Source of the DNA: Microcaldota archaeon
Lineage (GTDB): Archaea > Micrarchaeota > Micrarchaeia > Micrarchaeales > CABMGC01
Direction: 5' to 3'
NCBI GenBank assembly: GCA_021797995.1
Contig: JAJZYR010000007.1
Location: 1-48,382 of the forward strand
DNA: 48,382 bases
The translations under genes were made by a program, and so were the position numbers. Shown here piece by piece: positions 15,343-23,690 of this stretch. The first letter of the stretch is position 1. Each line of letters begins with the position of its first letter. The notes below the pieces were generated by a model. The model made no database searches, was not told the DNA's origin, and was given only the letters and a program-made list of their open reading frames with translations.

Positions 15343-15846
15343 CTATACCCTTGGGTATACGAATTCGCGCTCCGTCGGGTAGAAGGACTTGACCCGCTTT
15401 GTCTCCACTCCCTTGGTCTTCCAGAAAATCTCCGCTATCTTCTCCACATCTGCAAGGAGGCTCTCCGCGTCCTTTATGTCCGTGCTCTGCTTGGCCTTCC
15501 CTGCTGCCTTCAGCGTATTCCACACCAGTTCATGGAGCCCGGGATTCGCCTTGACATGCTCGGGCTTGAAGTAATCGCCCCAGAGAACCTCGATCTCGTG
15601 CTTGCAGAGCTCGGCGTGCTGCTCCTTTACTTCTATGCACCTTACCAGCCTGTTCCTGTCCTCTGCAGAGACCCCTCCGGACTTCATTATGTCAGCTATG
15701 AACATGTCCATCCTTATTACTGTATGCGCCGCCACCTGCGCCGCATGCGGATCATAGATCCCGCATGGTATGTCGCAGTGGGCATAAGCCACGTCGAAAT
15801 GAACCAGTCTATCGGCGGCATCGAACACCTTCTTTGTTATAGACAT
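15343..15846 (-). CDS. sodN: Nickel superoxide dismutase
   Basis: 167 residues from ATG 15846. The nickel-hook motif HCDIPCGIYDP is intact (His1, Cys2, Cys6 of the mature protein bind Ni). It is preceded by a 22-residue extension ending AYA, which must be cleaved. The remainder has the four-helix-bundle pattern (VRMD...EDRNRLVRCIEVKEQHAELCKHEIEVLWGDYFKPEH). The enzyme converts superoxide to oxygen and peroxide. The frame is open to 15894, but ATG 15846 gives a normal propeptide, and the TATA-like ATATAAAG at about 15878-15886 lies about 35 bp upstream. NiSOD is best known from bacteria, so transfer is plausible. It is cotranscribed with sodX. Confidence 0.93.
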   Translation of the reverse strand: MSITKKVFDAADRLVHFDVAYAHCDIPCGIYDPHAAQVAAHTVIRMDMFIADIMKSGGVSAEDRNRLVRCIEVKEQHAELCKHEIEVLWGDYFKPEHVKANPGLHELVWNTLKAAGKAKQSTDIKDAESLLADVEKIAEIFWKTKGVETKRVKSFYPTEREFVYPRV

Positions 15847-16287
15847 GCAAACCACTGGTATTGAATCGCATGAAGACTTTATATCTATTTGCATGCCTAT
15901 CAGGCATACGCCACGATAGGGTTAACAAAGCGAGCGGGGAATCCCGCATCATTTATGGGTGGGATGAGAGCGAACCGCAGAGAAACAGGATGCCTCCTTA
16001 TACCATCGGAGGCTATGACTTCATATCGTTGTTTAATTCGGTATGTTTTCGCTTCATTGGATTTGCATGGTTGGATTCCACGTCTTATGTTCCCATCTAC
16101 GAAATTTATCCTTTCGGATTCCGCTGTGTCCCAGCGTATAGTATGATTTTGTCCGCAATGCATATAAATCTTCTCATCCATAATATCATCGTTGTTTAGT
16201 TCGGGGAGCCCACACCGCTTGCGGGTGGGAGGATGTCACAAATCCTCTTCCATATACCTGAAATTTAGTGCTATCAGTGGTAATATT
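15847..16287. other. Long intergenic region between divergent sodN and S8e genes
   Basis: No convincing gene. The sodN promoter lies at 15878-15886 (minus). Toward S8e there is a TATA-like GCATATAAAT (about 16159-16168), two adjacent hairpins (16209-16247) and a second TATA-like CATATA near 16251. The short frames crossing 15900-16190 on either strand show no recognisable protein character. Confidence 0.45.
16209..16247 (+). other. Two tandem RNA hairpins upstream of S8e
   Basis: Hairpin 1: CCCAC-a-CCGC/GCGG-GTGGG (16209-16229), TT loop. Hairpin 2: GAGGAT/ATCCTC (16229-16247), 7-nt loop. A TATA box at about 16159-16168 would start a transcript near 16190 through both. This could be an S8e leader or a small RNA; no known family is recognised. 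Confidence 0.4.
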
Positions 16288-16680
16288 ATGAGCCAATTCG
16301 GATCACAGTTTCACGGCAAATCTGGCAGGAAGCTGAACGGCAGCGGCAAGATAAAGCTCAAGAACCGCGATAAGAGGAGGCATGAGATGGGCGGCTACTT
16401 TGTCGCCACTAAGCTCGGCCAGGAGAACCAGGTAAAGATGGTAAGGTGCAGGGGAGGCGGCGTAAGAAGCAAGCTCACGCATGCCGGACTTGTGAACCTG
16501 CAGACCAAGGAGGGCTACAAGAAGGCAAAGATACGGACCATACTCGAATCCAAGGACAACAGGAATTTCGCAAGGCTTAACATCATTACAAAGGGCTCGG
16601 TGATAGACACGGAGTTCGGCAAGGCGGTTGTGACAAACCGGCCTGGCAAGGAAGGCTGCATAAATGCCCGCCTAACGTGA
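16288..16680 (+). CDS. rps8e: Ribosomal protein eS8 (S8e)
   Basis: 130 residues, the archaeal S8e length. Characteristic parts are the N-terminal GRKLNGSGKIKLKNRDKRRHEMGGYFVATKLGQ and the C-terminal ILESKDNRNFARLNIITKGSVIDTEFGKAVVTNRPGKEGCINA. eS8 is an archaeal/eukaryotic small-subunit protein binding 16S rRNA. The frame extends upstream to 16192, but conservation begins at MSQFGSQFHGKSG, so ATG 16288 is the start. It is followed after 4 bp by an uncharacterised gene and then argF and a UMP kinase gene in one direction. Confidence 0.93.
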   Translation: MSQFGSQFHGKSGRKLNGSGKIKLKNRDKRRHEMGGYFVATKLGQENQVKMVRCRGGGVRSKLTHAGLVNLQTKEGYKKAKIRTILESKDNRNFARLNIITKGSVIDTEFGKAVVTNRPGKEGCINARLT

Positions 16681-16684
16681 TAAT

Positions 16685-17059
16685 TTGCCACAGAGGGTAT
16701 ATAGTTGCAGTGCAGGAGACTCGCAGGCACTGAAGAAGCTCCTCGAGTACGATCCATATCTTGACAAGAGCCTCAACGAGGAGCAGCTTGCCAAGCTCAA
16801 GTCCGACTCCGATGCCAACACGATCTTTGCAAGGCAGGACTACCTCCTCAAAGATGGCATCTCCATCGGCCTCGATCGCGAGAAGTATTACCTGTATATA
16901 AACGCAAATGACGAATTCCTGGAGAGGGGAGAGAAGAAGCTCAAGGAGAAGGTCGGGAGCATAGCAAGGGTAGAGCCGGAGCTCGAGGCAGAGATAATTG
17001 CAGGCATAGAAGGCGAAAGAAGCGCAAGCGAACGTGGGATCGGCTCGATCTTTGGGTAG
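16685..17059 (+). CDS. Uncharacterised small protein downstream of S8e
   Basis: 124 residues from TTG 16685, four bases after the S8e stop. Composition is charged and mostly helical (KKLLEYDPYLDKSLNEEQLAKLKSD...; ELEAEIIAGIEGERSASERGIGS), with a central strand-like YYLYINAND. I do not recognise the family. Tight packing between S8e and argF and normal codon use argue that it is real. A TTG start is the only candidate near the expected place. No membrane segment, signal peptide or metal-binding motif is seen. Confidence 0.65.
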   Translation: MPQRVYSCSAGDSQALKKLLEYDPYLDKSLNEEQLAKLKSDSDANTIFARQDYLLKDGISIGLDREKYYLYINANDEFLERGEKKLKEKVGSIARVEPELEAEIIAGIEGERSASERGIGSIFG

Positions 17060-17064
17060 GTGTA

Positions 17065-17982
17065 ATGCACTTCCTGAGTTCCAATGACTTTTCAAAGAGC
17101 GACATCGAGCATGTATTCTCACTCGCCGATCGCTTCCTGGAAGGAAATTATGCATTTGTCGATGGCGGAACTACACTCGCACTGCTTTTTGAGAAACCCT
17201 CGACAAGGACAAGAGTCTCATTCGAGACCGCGATGATACAGCTGGGGGGCGTCCCGATATACATAGATGCGTCAACCTCGCAGCTCTCGCGCGGCGAGTC
17301 GATCGGAGACACTGCACGAGTCTTATCGTCGTATGTTGACATGATCGCCGCAAGGATGCACAGGCAGTCTGATCTCGCCGAGTTTGCAAAGCACTCAGAG
17401 GCGCCTGTCATAAACGCGCTCACAGATCTCGAGCATCCGTGCCAGGCCCTGGGTGATCTGTATACGATAAGGGAGGCAAAGGGGAGACTGGACGGGATAA
17501 GGATAGCATTTGTAGGGGATATCGCCGCAAATACGGCGAATTCGCTCATGGTGTCAGGGGCAAGGGTGGGTGCCGAGATCGTGCTTGTAGGCCCAGAGGG
17601 ATACAAGCCGAATGCGGGATATGTTGCGATGGCAAGGAAAGAGGGAGAGGTCATGATATCCGATGATCCGAGGCGCAGCCTGAAGGACGCCGACGTGATT
17701 TACACCGATACATTTGTAAGCATGGGCGAGGAAAAAGAGGCCGGCAGGAGAAGAAAGCTGTTTGCAGACTACCAGGTAAACGCAAGGCTTGTAGGATACG
17801 CAAAGGCCGGAGCTGCGGTCATGCACTGCCTTCCTGCGCACCGCGGGGAGGAAATAACGACAGATGTGCTTGATGGTGAGCAGAGCCTTGTCTGGAAGCA
17901 GGCGAAGAACAAGCTGCTCATAGAAAAGGCTATAATGTTATACCTGTATAAGAACAGGAGGAAGGAGCTCGGCTATCCGTGA
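17065..17982 (+). CDS. argF: Ornithine carbamoyltransferase
   Basis: 305 residues, normal length. The carbamoyl-phosphate motif EKPSTRTRVSFE, the HPCQALGD motif and the ornithine-binding MHCLPAHRGEEIT are all intact. The enzyme makes citrulline from ornithine and carbamoyl phosphate, or works in reverse in arginine fermentation. The MHCLPAHRG motif separates it from aspartate carbamoyltransferase. No other arginine gene or carbamate kinase is nearby, so biosynthetic versus catabolic use cannot be decided. It is followed after 5 bp by a UMP kinase-like gene; carbamoyl phosphate also feeds pyrimidine synthesis, a loose functional link. Confidence 0.93.
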   Translation: MHFLSSNDFSKSDIEHVFSLADRFLEGNYAFVDGGTTLALLFEKPSTRTRVSFETAMIQLGGVPIYIDASTSQLSRGESIGDTARVLSSYVDMIAARMHRQSDLAEFAKHSEAPVINALTDLEHPCQALGDLYTIREAKGRLDGIRIAFVGDIAANTANSLMVSGARVGAEIVLVGPEGYKPNAGYVAMARKEGEVMISDDPRRSLKDADVIYTDTFVSMGEEKEAGRRRKLFADYQVNARLVGYAKAGAAVMHCLPAHRGEEITTDVLDGEQSLVWKQAKNKLLIEKAIMLYLYKNRRKELGYP

Positions 17983-17987
17983 TATAT

Positions 17988-18671
17988 ATGGAAATAGTGT
18001 GCATATCACTGAGCGGAAACATCATTGCCGGTGATAGCGGCATCAAGGTTCCGTTCGTGAAGAAACTCGAGAAGATGCTGAAGAAGTACAGAAGCAGGTA
18101 CAAGTTCATAATCACAGTCGGAGGCGGATACTCGCTCAGGCTTTACATCAAATCGACCAGAAGCGCTGTGGCAAACAACTCGTTGCTTGACCAGATAGGC
18201 ATAGCCTTTACGAGGATAAATGCGCTTATACTGAGGGACCTGCTCTCGGACCTGGATGTATACCCTAATGTGGTGACGAGCCTTGAGGAGCTCAAGATGG
18301 CAATCACCACGAATGATGTTGCGATAATGGGCGGCCTCATACCCGGCGTATCCACCGATGCGGTCTGCGCCCTCGCCTGCGAGACGATGAACTGCAAGAT
18401 GCTTATCAACGTGAGCAACCTTGCCTACGTCTATGACAGGCCTCCATCGGAGAATGGATCAAAAAAGCTTGATACCCTTACGCACGACAGGCTCCTGGAG
18501 ATCGCCTTCAAGTACGACAACAGGATAGCCGGGTCTAACTTCATCTTCGACATGTTTGCGAGCAAGATAGCGAAGAGGGCCAACCTGAGGATCAAGTTCG
18601 TCAGCGACAACATAAATGACCTTGAGGCTGCAATACAGGGCAGGCCCTTCAATGGCAGCATAGTCAAGTAA
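17988..18671 (+). CDS. pyrH: Uridylate kinase, archaeal amino-acid-kinase family
   Basis: 227 residues from ATG 17988. The amino acid kinase fold is visible: a first-strand loop ISLSGNIIAG (usually SLGGS, so altered), a glycine-rich VGGGYSLRLY, and LIPGVSTDAVCALACETM, the archaeal UMP kinase PG-x-T/S-TDA motif, then NVSNLAYVYD. The enzyme phosphorylates UMP to UDP. The altered SLSGN loop and short length mark it as divergent; another kinase of the family cannot be fully excluded. A GTG at 17979 overlapping the argF stop is an alternative start. Confidence 0.8.
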   Translation: MEIVCISLSGNIIAGDSGIKVPFVKKLEKMLKKYRSRYKFIITVGGGYSLRLYIKSTRSAVANNSLLDQIGIAFTRINALILRDLLSDLDVYPNVVTSLEELKMAITTNDVAIMGGLIPGVSTDAVCALACETMNCKMLINVSNLAYVYDRPPSENGSKKLDTLTHDRLLEIAFKYDNRIAGSNFIFDMFASKIAKRANLRIKFVSDNINDLEAAIQGRPFNGSIVK

Positions 18672-18770
18672 CGCTTACCCGAGCCTGTCTGCTGAAGCAT
18701 AAATGATCCTGCTGCTGCGATATGCTTCTGGACTTGGCAACGGAATCTATCGTCGATTATGGATTGCGTG

Positions 18771-19529
18771 TCAGGTAATGAAGTTGGCTGTCAGCGTGCC
18801 TCCCATATTATTCGCGTATGCGTATGTGGATTGCGAAATGGAGTTTACGACAAAGACGTTTCCTGATGCTATCCATGCATTGAAGATCTCGTCGCTCTGC
18901 TGGGGTATTGCATATACGGAATAGTGCACGTTTGCGATAAGCGGGATCTGCGATCCGCCAGGGTATCTTGCACCCTGCACCACTATGTTTCCGCCTGCAG
19001 GTTGCAGCTCCAGTGTTACCGGCGCGCTGATGTTGCGATGGGGCGCTACAAAGAGCGTCGCAGTTCCTGAGGTGTTGTATATCTGGCTGGCGCACGCCTT
19101 CTGGCATATCTGGTATGTTATCGTAAATGCAGGATTGAGCTGCGCTCCTATCGCCGGCCTGAATCCCGGAATCGTTGCATTGCATATCTCAATTGATCCG
19201 CGTACGGCATTTGCAGGGTAGCACAACCCTTTCGCCGCGGGAATGCCAACGGCAGAGATTATGCTGAACGAGTTTGACGGAAACGCCAACCCGGTGCCAA
19301 GGTCGTTTATGAAGATCAGAGTTGCCGTTGCCCCAAGTGCATTTGTGGAGATCTCAAGGCCCTGGCACGGCAGGCTCGGTCCGAGATAACAGTAGGACGG
19401 CGAGTATGTGGTCGTTCCCCTGGTGAAGACAAATGCCGCTATCACCGTCATTGTTACAACAAGGATTATAAGAGACCACGAGTATACTGAAATGAACTCA
19501 ATGGCTGACTGGCCTTTTGATGACTTCAT
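18771..19529 (-). CDS. Pilin-like secreted protein with class III signal peptide
   Basis: 252 residues. The N-terminus MKSSKGQSAIEFISVYSWSL has the G-Q-S-x-x-E-F cleavage pattern, then a hydrophobic helix (about 17-36). The mature part is beta-rich with six Cys (SYCYLGPSLPC, GLCYP, EICN, ICQKAC), suggesting disulfides, and repeats of short hydrophobic strands (TLFVAPHRNISAPVTLEL). It stands alone, away from the pilus operon at 29536-35740. A minus-strand TATA (GATATATAC, about 19557-19565) lies about 28 bp before the ATG. Role in the filament or surface layer is inferred from the signal peptide only. Confidence 0.8.
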   Translation of the reverse strand: MKSSKGQSAIEFISVYSWSLIILVVTMTVIAAFVFTRGTTTYSPSYCYLGPSLPCQGLEISTNALGATATLIFINDLGTGLAFPSNSFSIISAVGIPAAKGLCYPANAVRGSIEICNATIPGFRPAIGAQLNPAFTITYQICQKACASQIYNTSGTATLFVAPHRNISAPVTLELQPAGGNIVVQGARYPGGSQIPLIANVHYSVYAIPQQSDEIFNAWIASGNVFVVNSISQSTYAYANNMGGTLTANFIT

Positions 19530-19607
19530 GTGACCGGTAATAAATCGTAAAAGAAGGTATATATCATTATTGATGGATAATTCGCCAAATCCGGCATGCC
19601 TGCCTGT

Positions 19608-20633
19608 TCAGTATACCATGAAGTCTATCACGATCTCGTCCTCCGCAGGCGAGTAGGTCCTTACGATCCTCTTAAGTAGGATTCTGACCTTCCTGCCCCT
19701 CGCGCCGAAGAACGACCTTAACAGCTCCAAGTGATGCGAGTATGGCTCGCCCTTCCCTGCAAATGCGTAATAATGTATTATGCACCTCTTGCCTGCCATT
19801 GCCGCCGCAGTCTCCAGGAAGTGGTGTGAGTCCCTCGGCAGCGGCATGACTATCCTATCAGCGAAGCCCCTGTACCTAGCGCCAAAATCCCTCACGTCCC
19901 CTAAGATCGGCACGACGTTTGCGACCTTGTTGAGCGCGATGTTCCTCAGGTGGTATCTATGGGCATCCCTATTCATCTCTATGGCGACTACCGCGTCGTG
20001 TACGTGCGACTTCGCAAGCAGTATGTCGAAAGGGCCGGCCCCGGCAAACATCACCACCACGTTCTCCCCGTCCCTTGCGGAGTCTGAGATGCGCTTCCTC
20101 TCGTATGCAAGCCTTGGCGAGAAGAATGCTTTCCTTATATCAAGCGACAGCAATATCCCATTCTCCCTGTACTCAACCTCGTAGCCCTTTCTCCCCCATA
20201 CATGCCTGAAGTCCCTTGTCCTGAAGCTGCCCTTCACTGCCCCTGCCTTCGATATAACCCTCTTTATCCTTCTGTCAGACACGGAGAGCGCCTTTGCGAT
20301 CTTCATGGCGAGGCCGTGCCGTGCATCTATTATTGCAGTGTCACCTACCAGATCATAGCTCTTCACGGCTTTCTCATAGCCCCGCATTCCAAGCTCCTTG
20401 AGCAGTGCGTCTCTATAGCCGCGGGGCATCTTCTGCCTCATGAAAGCCGCATCGGTGGGTTCTGCACCCAGCTTCTTCAAATGCGCCATCTCGCCTGCGC
20501 CTGGGCGGAGCATAGGAAAGTATATAAAAGAGTTCCTACTAAATACGCAATGTTGTTTATCCATTAGCTTGTGCGCTTTTAGGTATGCGCGCACAGCTTC
20601 GGCATTTTTCTTTTCCACTCTGATGCCGGCCAT
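19608..20633 (-). CDS. trm5: tRNA (guanine37-N1)-methyltransferase Trm5
   Basis: 341 residues. The class I SAM-dependent domain holds the Trm5 signature: FFSPRLAYERKRISD, VVMFAGAGPFDI (SAM loop), VAIEMNRDAHRYHLRNIALNKV and RIVMPLPRDSHHFLETA. The N-terminal D1/D2 parts are reduced relative to long Trm5 forms. The enzyme makes m1G37 next to the anticodon, which prevents frameshifting. Start is set at ATG 20633 because a minus-strand TATA-like TTTTAATT (about 20654-20661) predicts a leaderless message there; the frame runs on to 20651. It is divergent from nusG with interleaved promoters. Confidence 0.88.
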   Translation of the reverse strand: MAGIRVEKKNAEAVRAYLKAHKLMDKQHCVFSRNSFIYFPMLRPGAGEMAHLKKLGAEPTDAAFMRQKMPRGYRDALLKELGMRGYEKAVKSYDLVGDTAIIDARHGLAMKIAKALSVSDRRIKRVISKAGAVKGSFRTRDFRHVWGRKGYEVEYRENGILLSLDIRKAFFSPRLAYERKRISDSARDGENVVVMFAGAGPFDILLAKSHVHDAVVAIEMNRDAHRYHLRNIALNKVANVVPILGDVRDFGARYRGFADRIVMPLPRDSHHFLETAAAMAGKRCIIHYYAFAGKGEPYSHHLELLRSFFGARGRKVRILLKRIVRTYSPAEDEIVIDFMVY

Positions 20634-20666
20634 AAAGATATATAACAACAATGAATTAAAAGCAAT
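20634..20666. promoter_or_regulatory. Interleaved divergent promoters of trm5 and nusG/spt5
   Basis: GATATATAAC at about 20637-20646 lies about 25 bp before TTG 20667 (Spt5, plus strand). TTTTAATT (minus, about 20654-20661) lies about 25 bp before ATG 20633 (Trm5). Each TATA box sits in the other's initial transcribed region, so firing of one may interfere with the other. Confidence 0.5.
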
Positions 20667-21125
20667 TTGCGTGATAATTTGTACTTCATAGTCAGAGTAA
20701 CATCAAGCCAGGAGAGGATAACCGCCGACATATTGGAGAATAAGGTGCAAAAGTCAAGCACAGGCATATACTCGATAGTGCTTATCGAGGGCATGCGCGG
20801 CTATCTCATAGTGGAGGCGGAGAATGAGCTGGAATGCCGCGAACTCGTCATGAACGAACCGCATGTAAAGGGGATTCTCCCTGCCCCTCTGAGTGCAGAA
20901 GAGCTTGACAAGGCGCTGTCTGCGAGGAAGCACGTGCAGGAGATCGGCGTGAACGATGTTGTCGAGTTCCTTGCCGGCCCGTTCAAGGGCTATAAAGCAA
21001 AGGTTATAAAGGTCGACTCTGCAAAGGAGGATATGACAGTGGAGCTTATGGATGTTGCCGTGCCGATACCAGTCACAACAAAATCCAATATGGCAAGGGT
21101 AATAGAGAAGGCTGAGGCGGTATAG
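20667..21125 (+). CDS. spt5: Transcription elongation factor Spt5/NusG
   Basis: 152 residues, archaeal length. The NGN domain (LYFIVRVTSSQERITADIL ... GYLIVEAENELECRELVMNEPHVKGILP) is followed by a KOW domain (NDVVEFLAGPFKGYKAKVIKVD). It binds the RNA polymerase clamp, with Spt4, to keep elongation processive and to couple to ribosomes. The start is TTG 20667, supported by the TATA box 25 bp upstream; no ATG or GTG would give an intact first strand. L11 follows 2 bp later, the common archaeal Spt5-L11 order. Confidence 0.92.
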   Translation: MRDNLYFIVRVTSSQERITADILENKVQKSSTGIYSIVLIEGMRGYLIVEAENELECRELVMNEPHVKGILPAPLSAEELDKALSARKHVQEIGVNDVVEFLAGPFKGYKAKVIKVDSAKEDMTVELMDVAVPIPVTTKSNMARVIEKAEAV

Positions 21126-21127
21126 AT

Positions 21128-21595
21128 ATGGCTGAAGTAGTGATAAACGGACTGATAGAAGGTGGCAAGGCGACTAGCGGGCCGCCATTCGGACCTGCGC
21201 TTGGCCCGCTGGGGGTAAATGTGGCCGGCATCGTAAGCGAGATTAATTCAAAGACCGCCGCATTCGAAGGTATAAAGGTACCTGTAAAGGTCATCGTGGA
21301 TGGCGCGACAAAGACGTTCAGGGTCGAAGTCGGGTCGCCGACAACGAGCGCTTTGATACTGAAGGAGCTCGGGCTCCAGAAGGGCGCAAAGACGAAGGAG
21401 GAGGTGGCTGGAAACATAACAATCGAGCAGGTAAAGAAGATAGCAAAGGCAAAGGAGATGTCGATATACGGCAACTCCCTGAGGTCAAGGGTGACCCAGG
21501 TGCTTGGAACATGCAAGAGCATGAATATAACATGCGACGGCGCAGGCGCAAGGGAGACAATAGCAAAGATAGCGGCCAACGAGATAAAGATATAG
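21128..21595 (+). CDS. rpl11: Ribosomal protein uL11
   Basis: 155 residues. The N-terminal domain carries the conserved KATSGPPFGPALGPLGVNV proline-rich switch, and the C-terminal domain binds the GTPase-associated region of 23S rRNA (ITIEQVKKIAKAKEMSIYGNSLRSRVTQVLGTCKSMNI). Archaeal uL11 forms the stalk base for elongation factors. Directly downstream of spt5 on the same strand, 2 bp apart. Confidence 0.96.
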   Translation: MAEVVINGLIEGGKATSGPPFGPALGPLGVNVAGIVSEINSKTAAFEGIKVPVKVIVDGATKTFRVEVGSPTTSALILKELGLQKGAKTKEEVAGNITIEQVKKIAKAKEMSIYGNSLRSRVTQVLGTCKSMNITCDGAGARETIAKIAANEIKI

Positions 21596-21625
21596 CCTGC
21601 GCTCGTGCCCTGCAATTCCGGGTGC

Positions 21626-22309
21626 ATGGAGATGGAGGAGCTTTCGTATCCTGAACTGTATAAAAGGCTCAGGGCCAGCTTTGGGCACCTGGGCTGGTGG
21701 CCCGGCGAGACGCGCGACGAGATAGTAATCGGTGCCATCCTCACACAGCAGACCTCGTGGAAGAACGTGGAAAGGGCAATCGATGGCCTGAGGTCCGAGG
21801 GTCTGGTAGACTTGAAGAGGATAAGCGCAACAAACGTAAAAGTGATAGAGAGGGCCATAAGGCCGAGCGGATTCTACAGGCAGAAGGCGAGAAGGCTTAA
21901 GGGCATAGCCACATATCTCTGCAGGAACTACGGAACGCTGGACAGGCTGTTCAGGAAGGATGCCATCGCACTTAGAAAGGAGCTGCTCTCGCTCAACGGC
22001 ATAGGCAAGGAGACTGCCGATTCCATAATCCTCTACGCAGCTGAGAAGCCCATATTCGTCATAGACGCATATACAAGGAGGATAATGTCAAGGGCATACG
22101 GCACGGACCCTGAGATTGACTATGACGCACTCCAAGCCATGATAACCTCTGGGATAAGGAAGAACCTCGGGCTTTACAAGGATTTCCACGCACAGTTTGT
22201 CGAGCTTGGCAAGGCCAACTGCAGGACAAGGCCCATATGCGCAGGATGCCCGATCAGCGAATACTGCAGGTATTTCGCGCATGCCATCGGAACGCGGCAG
22301 GAAGCCTGA
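21626..22309 (+). CDS. HhH-GPD DNA glycosylase, MagIII-like (endonuclease III-related)
   Basis: 227 residues from ATG 21626. The fold is clear: GAILTQQTSWKNVERAI, the helix-hairpin-helix LLSLNGIGKETADSIILYA, catalytic Asp in FVIDAYTRRIMSR, and a C-terminal [4Fe-4S] loop C-x6-C-x2-C-x5-C (NCRTRPICAGCPISEYC). The lysine that endonuclease III uses for strand cutting (GRK) is replaced by Glu (GKE), as in monofunctional 3-methyladenine glycosylases of the MagIII type, so alkylation repair is the better guess. A second, true Nth lies at 35782. Start at GTG 21605 is possible; a GGTG sits just before ATG 21626. Confidence 0.85.
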   Translation: MEMEELSYPELYKRLRASFGHLGWWPGETRDEIVIGAILTQQTSWKNVERAIDGLRSEGLVDLKRISATNVKVIERAIRPSGFYRQKARRLKGIATYLCRNYGTLDRLFRKDAIALRKELLSLNGIGKETADSIILYAAEKPIFVIDAYTRRIMSRAYGTDPEIDYDALQAMITSGIRKNLGLYKDFHAQFVELGKANCRTRPICAGCPISEYCRYFAHAIGTRQEA

Positions 22310-22443
22310 CCTTGGGAGCAGACGGCTTGGTCCTAGTCACATAAGGTATTTTAACCGGTGCATCTCATATTAGAAGTGCCGGCGAATGGCCTGAAAACCG
22401 GATATGCGTGGCCCTGCTGCCATCCAGCCGCAAAGAGGATATA

Positions 22444-23466
22444 ATGGACTTTAAGGAGTACATAGAGACGATAAGGCATAGCGTGAACGCAGAGATAATG
22501 AAGCGCATGCCCCTGCGGCAACCGTACGAGCACTACAAGATCGCAAGGGACTACAGCGAGAGGATGGGAAGCTACCGCAGGCCTGGTCTGCTTATGCTCT
22601 GCGGCGAGATGTTTGGCGCCTCAAAGGAGGAGCTTCTCCTGCCGGCTGCAGCGATGCAGGCATCAGAAGACTGGATACTCATACACGACGATGTAGAGGA
22701 TGACTCGGAGATGCGGAGAGGCAAACCGACACTGCACAAGATGTACGGGATAGAGCTGGCCATAAACGCAGGCGACGCGGTGCATATCGTTATGTGGAAG
22801 CTGATAAAGGATTACATGGTGAAGGCAGGGATTGAGGCCGGAGGCGCATTCTTCGATAAGTTCTATGACATGATGACATACACAGTGGAGGGGCAGTTTC
22901 TCGAGACCAACTTTATCTATAATGTAAGGGACTTGAGCAAGGGCTCAGAAGAGCTATACCACAGGGTCATCAACAGCAAGACCTGTTACTATACCGTATA
23001 CGGACCCATGCAGCTCGGCGCCATAGTCGCAGGGCAGGGCGAAGGCGTAATGGAGGCGTTTATGGACATAGGGAAGCCGGCAGGAACTGCATTCCAGATA
23101 GCCGACGACATACTGGACATGACGGCAGATGAGAAGTCCTTTGGAAAGAAGAGGTATGGGGACTTATATGAGGGCAAGATAACGCTTATGATGCTTCATG
23201 CGTATGCACACGCAGCCAGTGGCGAGAAGTCGCAGATAGACAGGATATTCAAGAAGAACAGGGCAGACAAGACCCCTGAAGACATATCCTTCCTGTCAGG
23301 CCTCATAGACAAATACAAGAGTCTTGACTATGCAAGAAGCCAGGCCGAGATGTATGGCAAGAAGGCGAAGGAAGCTGTCGAGAAGTACTGGCCCCTCCTG
23401 CCAGACAATAAGTATAAGGAAATCCTGCTCTCGGCAATAGGCGAGCTGCACGTCAGAAAGAAGTAG
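22444..23466 (+). CDS. Polyprenyl (geranylgeranyl/farnesyl) diphosphate synthase
   Basis: 340 residues from ATG 22444. The two Asp-rich motifs that bind Mg-diphosphate are present: first HDDVEDDSEMRRGKPTLH and second QIADDILDM. The enzyme condenses isopentenyl diphosphate units to make the chains of archaeal ether lipids. The residues before the first motif (SEDWILIHDD) are fairly bulky (Trp, Ile), which may limit chain length, but product length cannot be read reliably. A GTG at 22408 is an alternative start; a GAGG sits 5 nt before ATG 22444. Confidence 0.9.
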   Translation: MDFKEYIETIRHSVNAEIMKRMPLRQPYEHYKIARDYSERMGSYRRPGLLMLCGEMFGASKEELLLPAAAMQASEDWILIHDDVEDDSEMRRGKPTLHKMYGIELAINAGDAVHIVMWKLIKDYMVKAGIEAGGAFFDKFYDMMTYTVEGQFLETNFIYNVRDLSKGSEELYHRVINSKTCYYTVYGPMQLGAIVAGQGEGVMEAFMDIGKPAGTAFQIADDILDMTADEKSFGKKRYGDLYEGKITLMMLHAYAHAASGEKSQIDRIFKKNRADKTPEDISFLSGLIDKYKSLDYARSQAEMYGKKAKEAVEKYWPLLPDNKYKEILLSAIGELHVRKK

Positions 23467-23517
23467 CGCAGCACGCAGTGCAAGACCTGCTGGCAGAGCT
23501 GGTCATTCGAATATAGT

Positions 23518-23632
23518 GCCAAACAGCAACATGCTTTCCCACCCCAAGGGGCAGTATTTCATGTCGTGAGCAGGCTTAGCTTCCGAGTTCGGAATGGGTT
23601 CGGGCGTTTCCCCGCTCCTATGGCCGTTTGAC
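23518..23632 (-). rRNA. 5S ribosomal RNA
   Basis: 115 nt on the minus strand. The terminal helix pairs the 5' GTCAAACG with the 3' TGTTTGGC (G-T wobbles included), and conserved 5S words are present: GGCCATAGGAGCGGGG, CCCGAACCCATTCCGAAC and CGGAAGCTAAGCC. A minus-strand TATA-like TTTAAAT lies about 25 bp upstream (about 23653-23660). No 16S or 23S gene is nearby, so it is transcribed on its own. Confidence 0.93.
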
Positions 23633-23690
23633 ATGATTATATGTTCAGTTAAGATTTAAAAGGTTATGTACCAGTACCAGGCATGCGCTA

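Noticed and set aside
15900-16181. A 93-residue minus-strand frame upstream of sodN
   Set aside because: No recognisable motif, no promoter in the right place and atypical composition; treated as intergenic.
15861-16199. A 112-residue plus-strand frame in the same gap
   Set aside because: Cys/Met/Tyr-rich shadow-like sequence with no domain; overlaps the sodN promoter.
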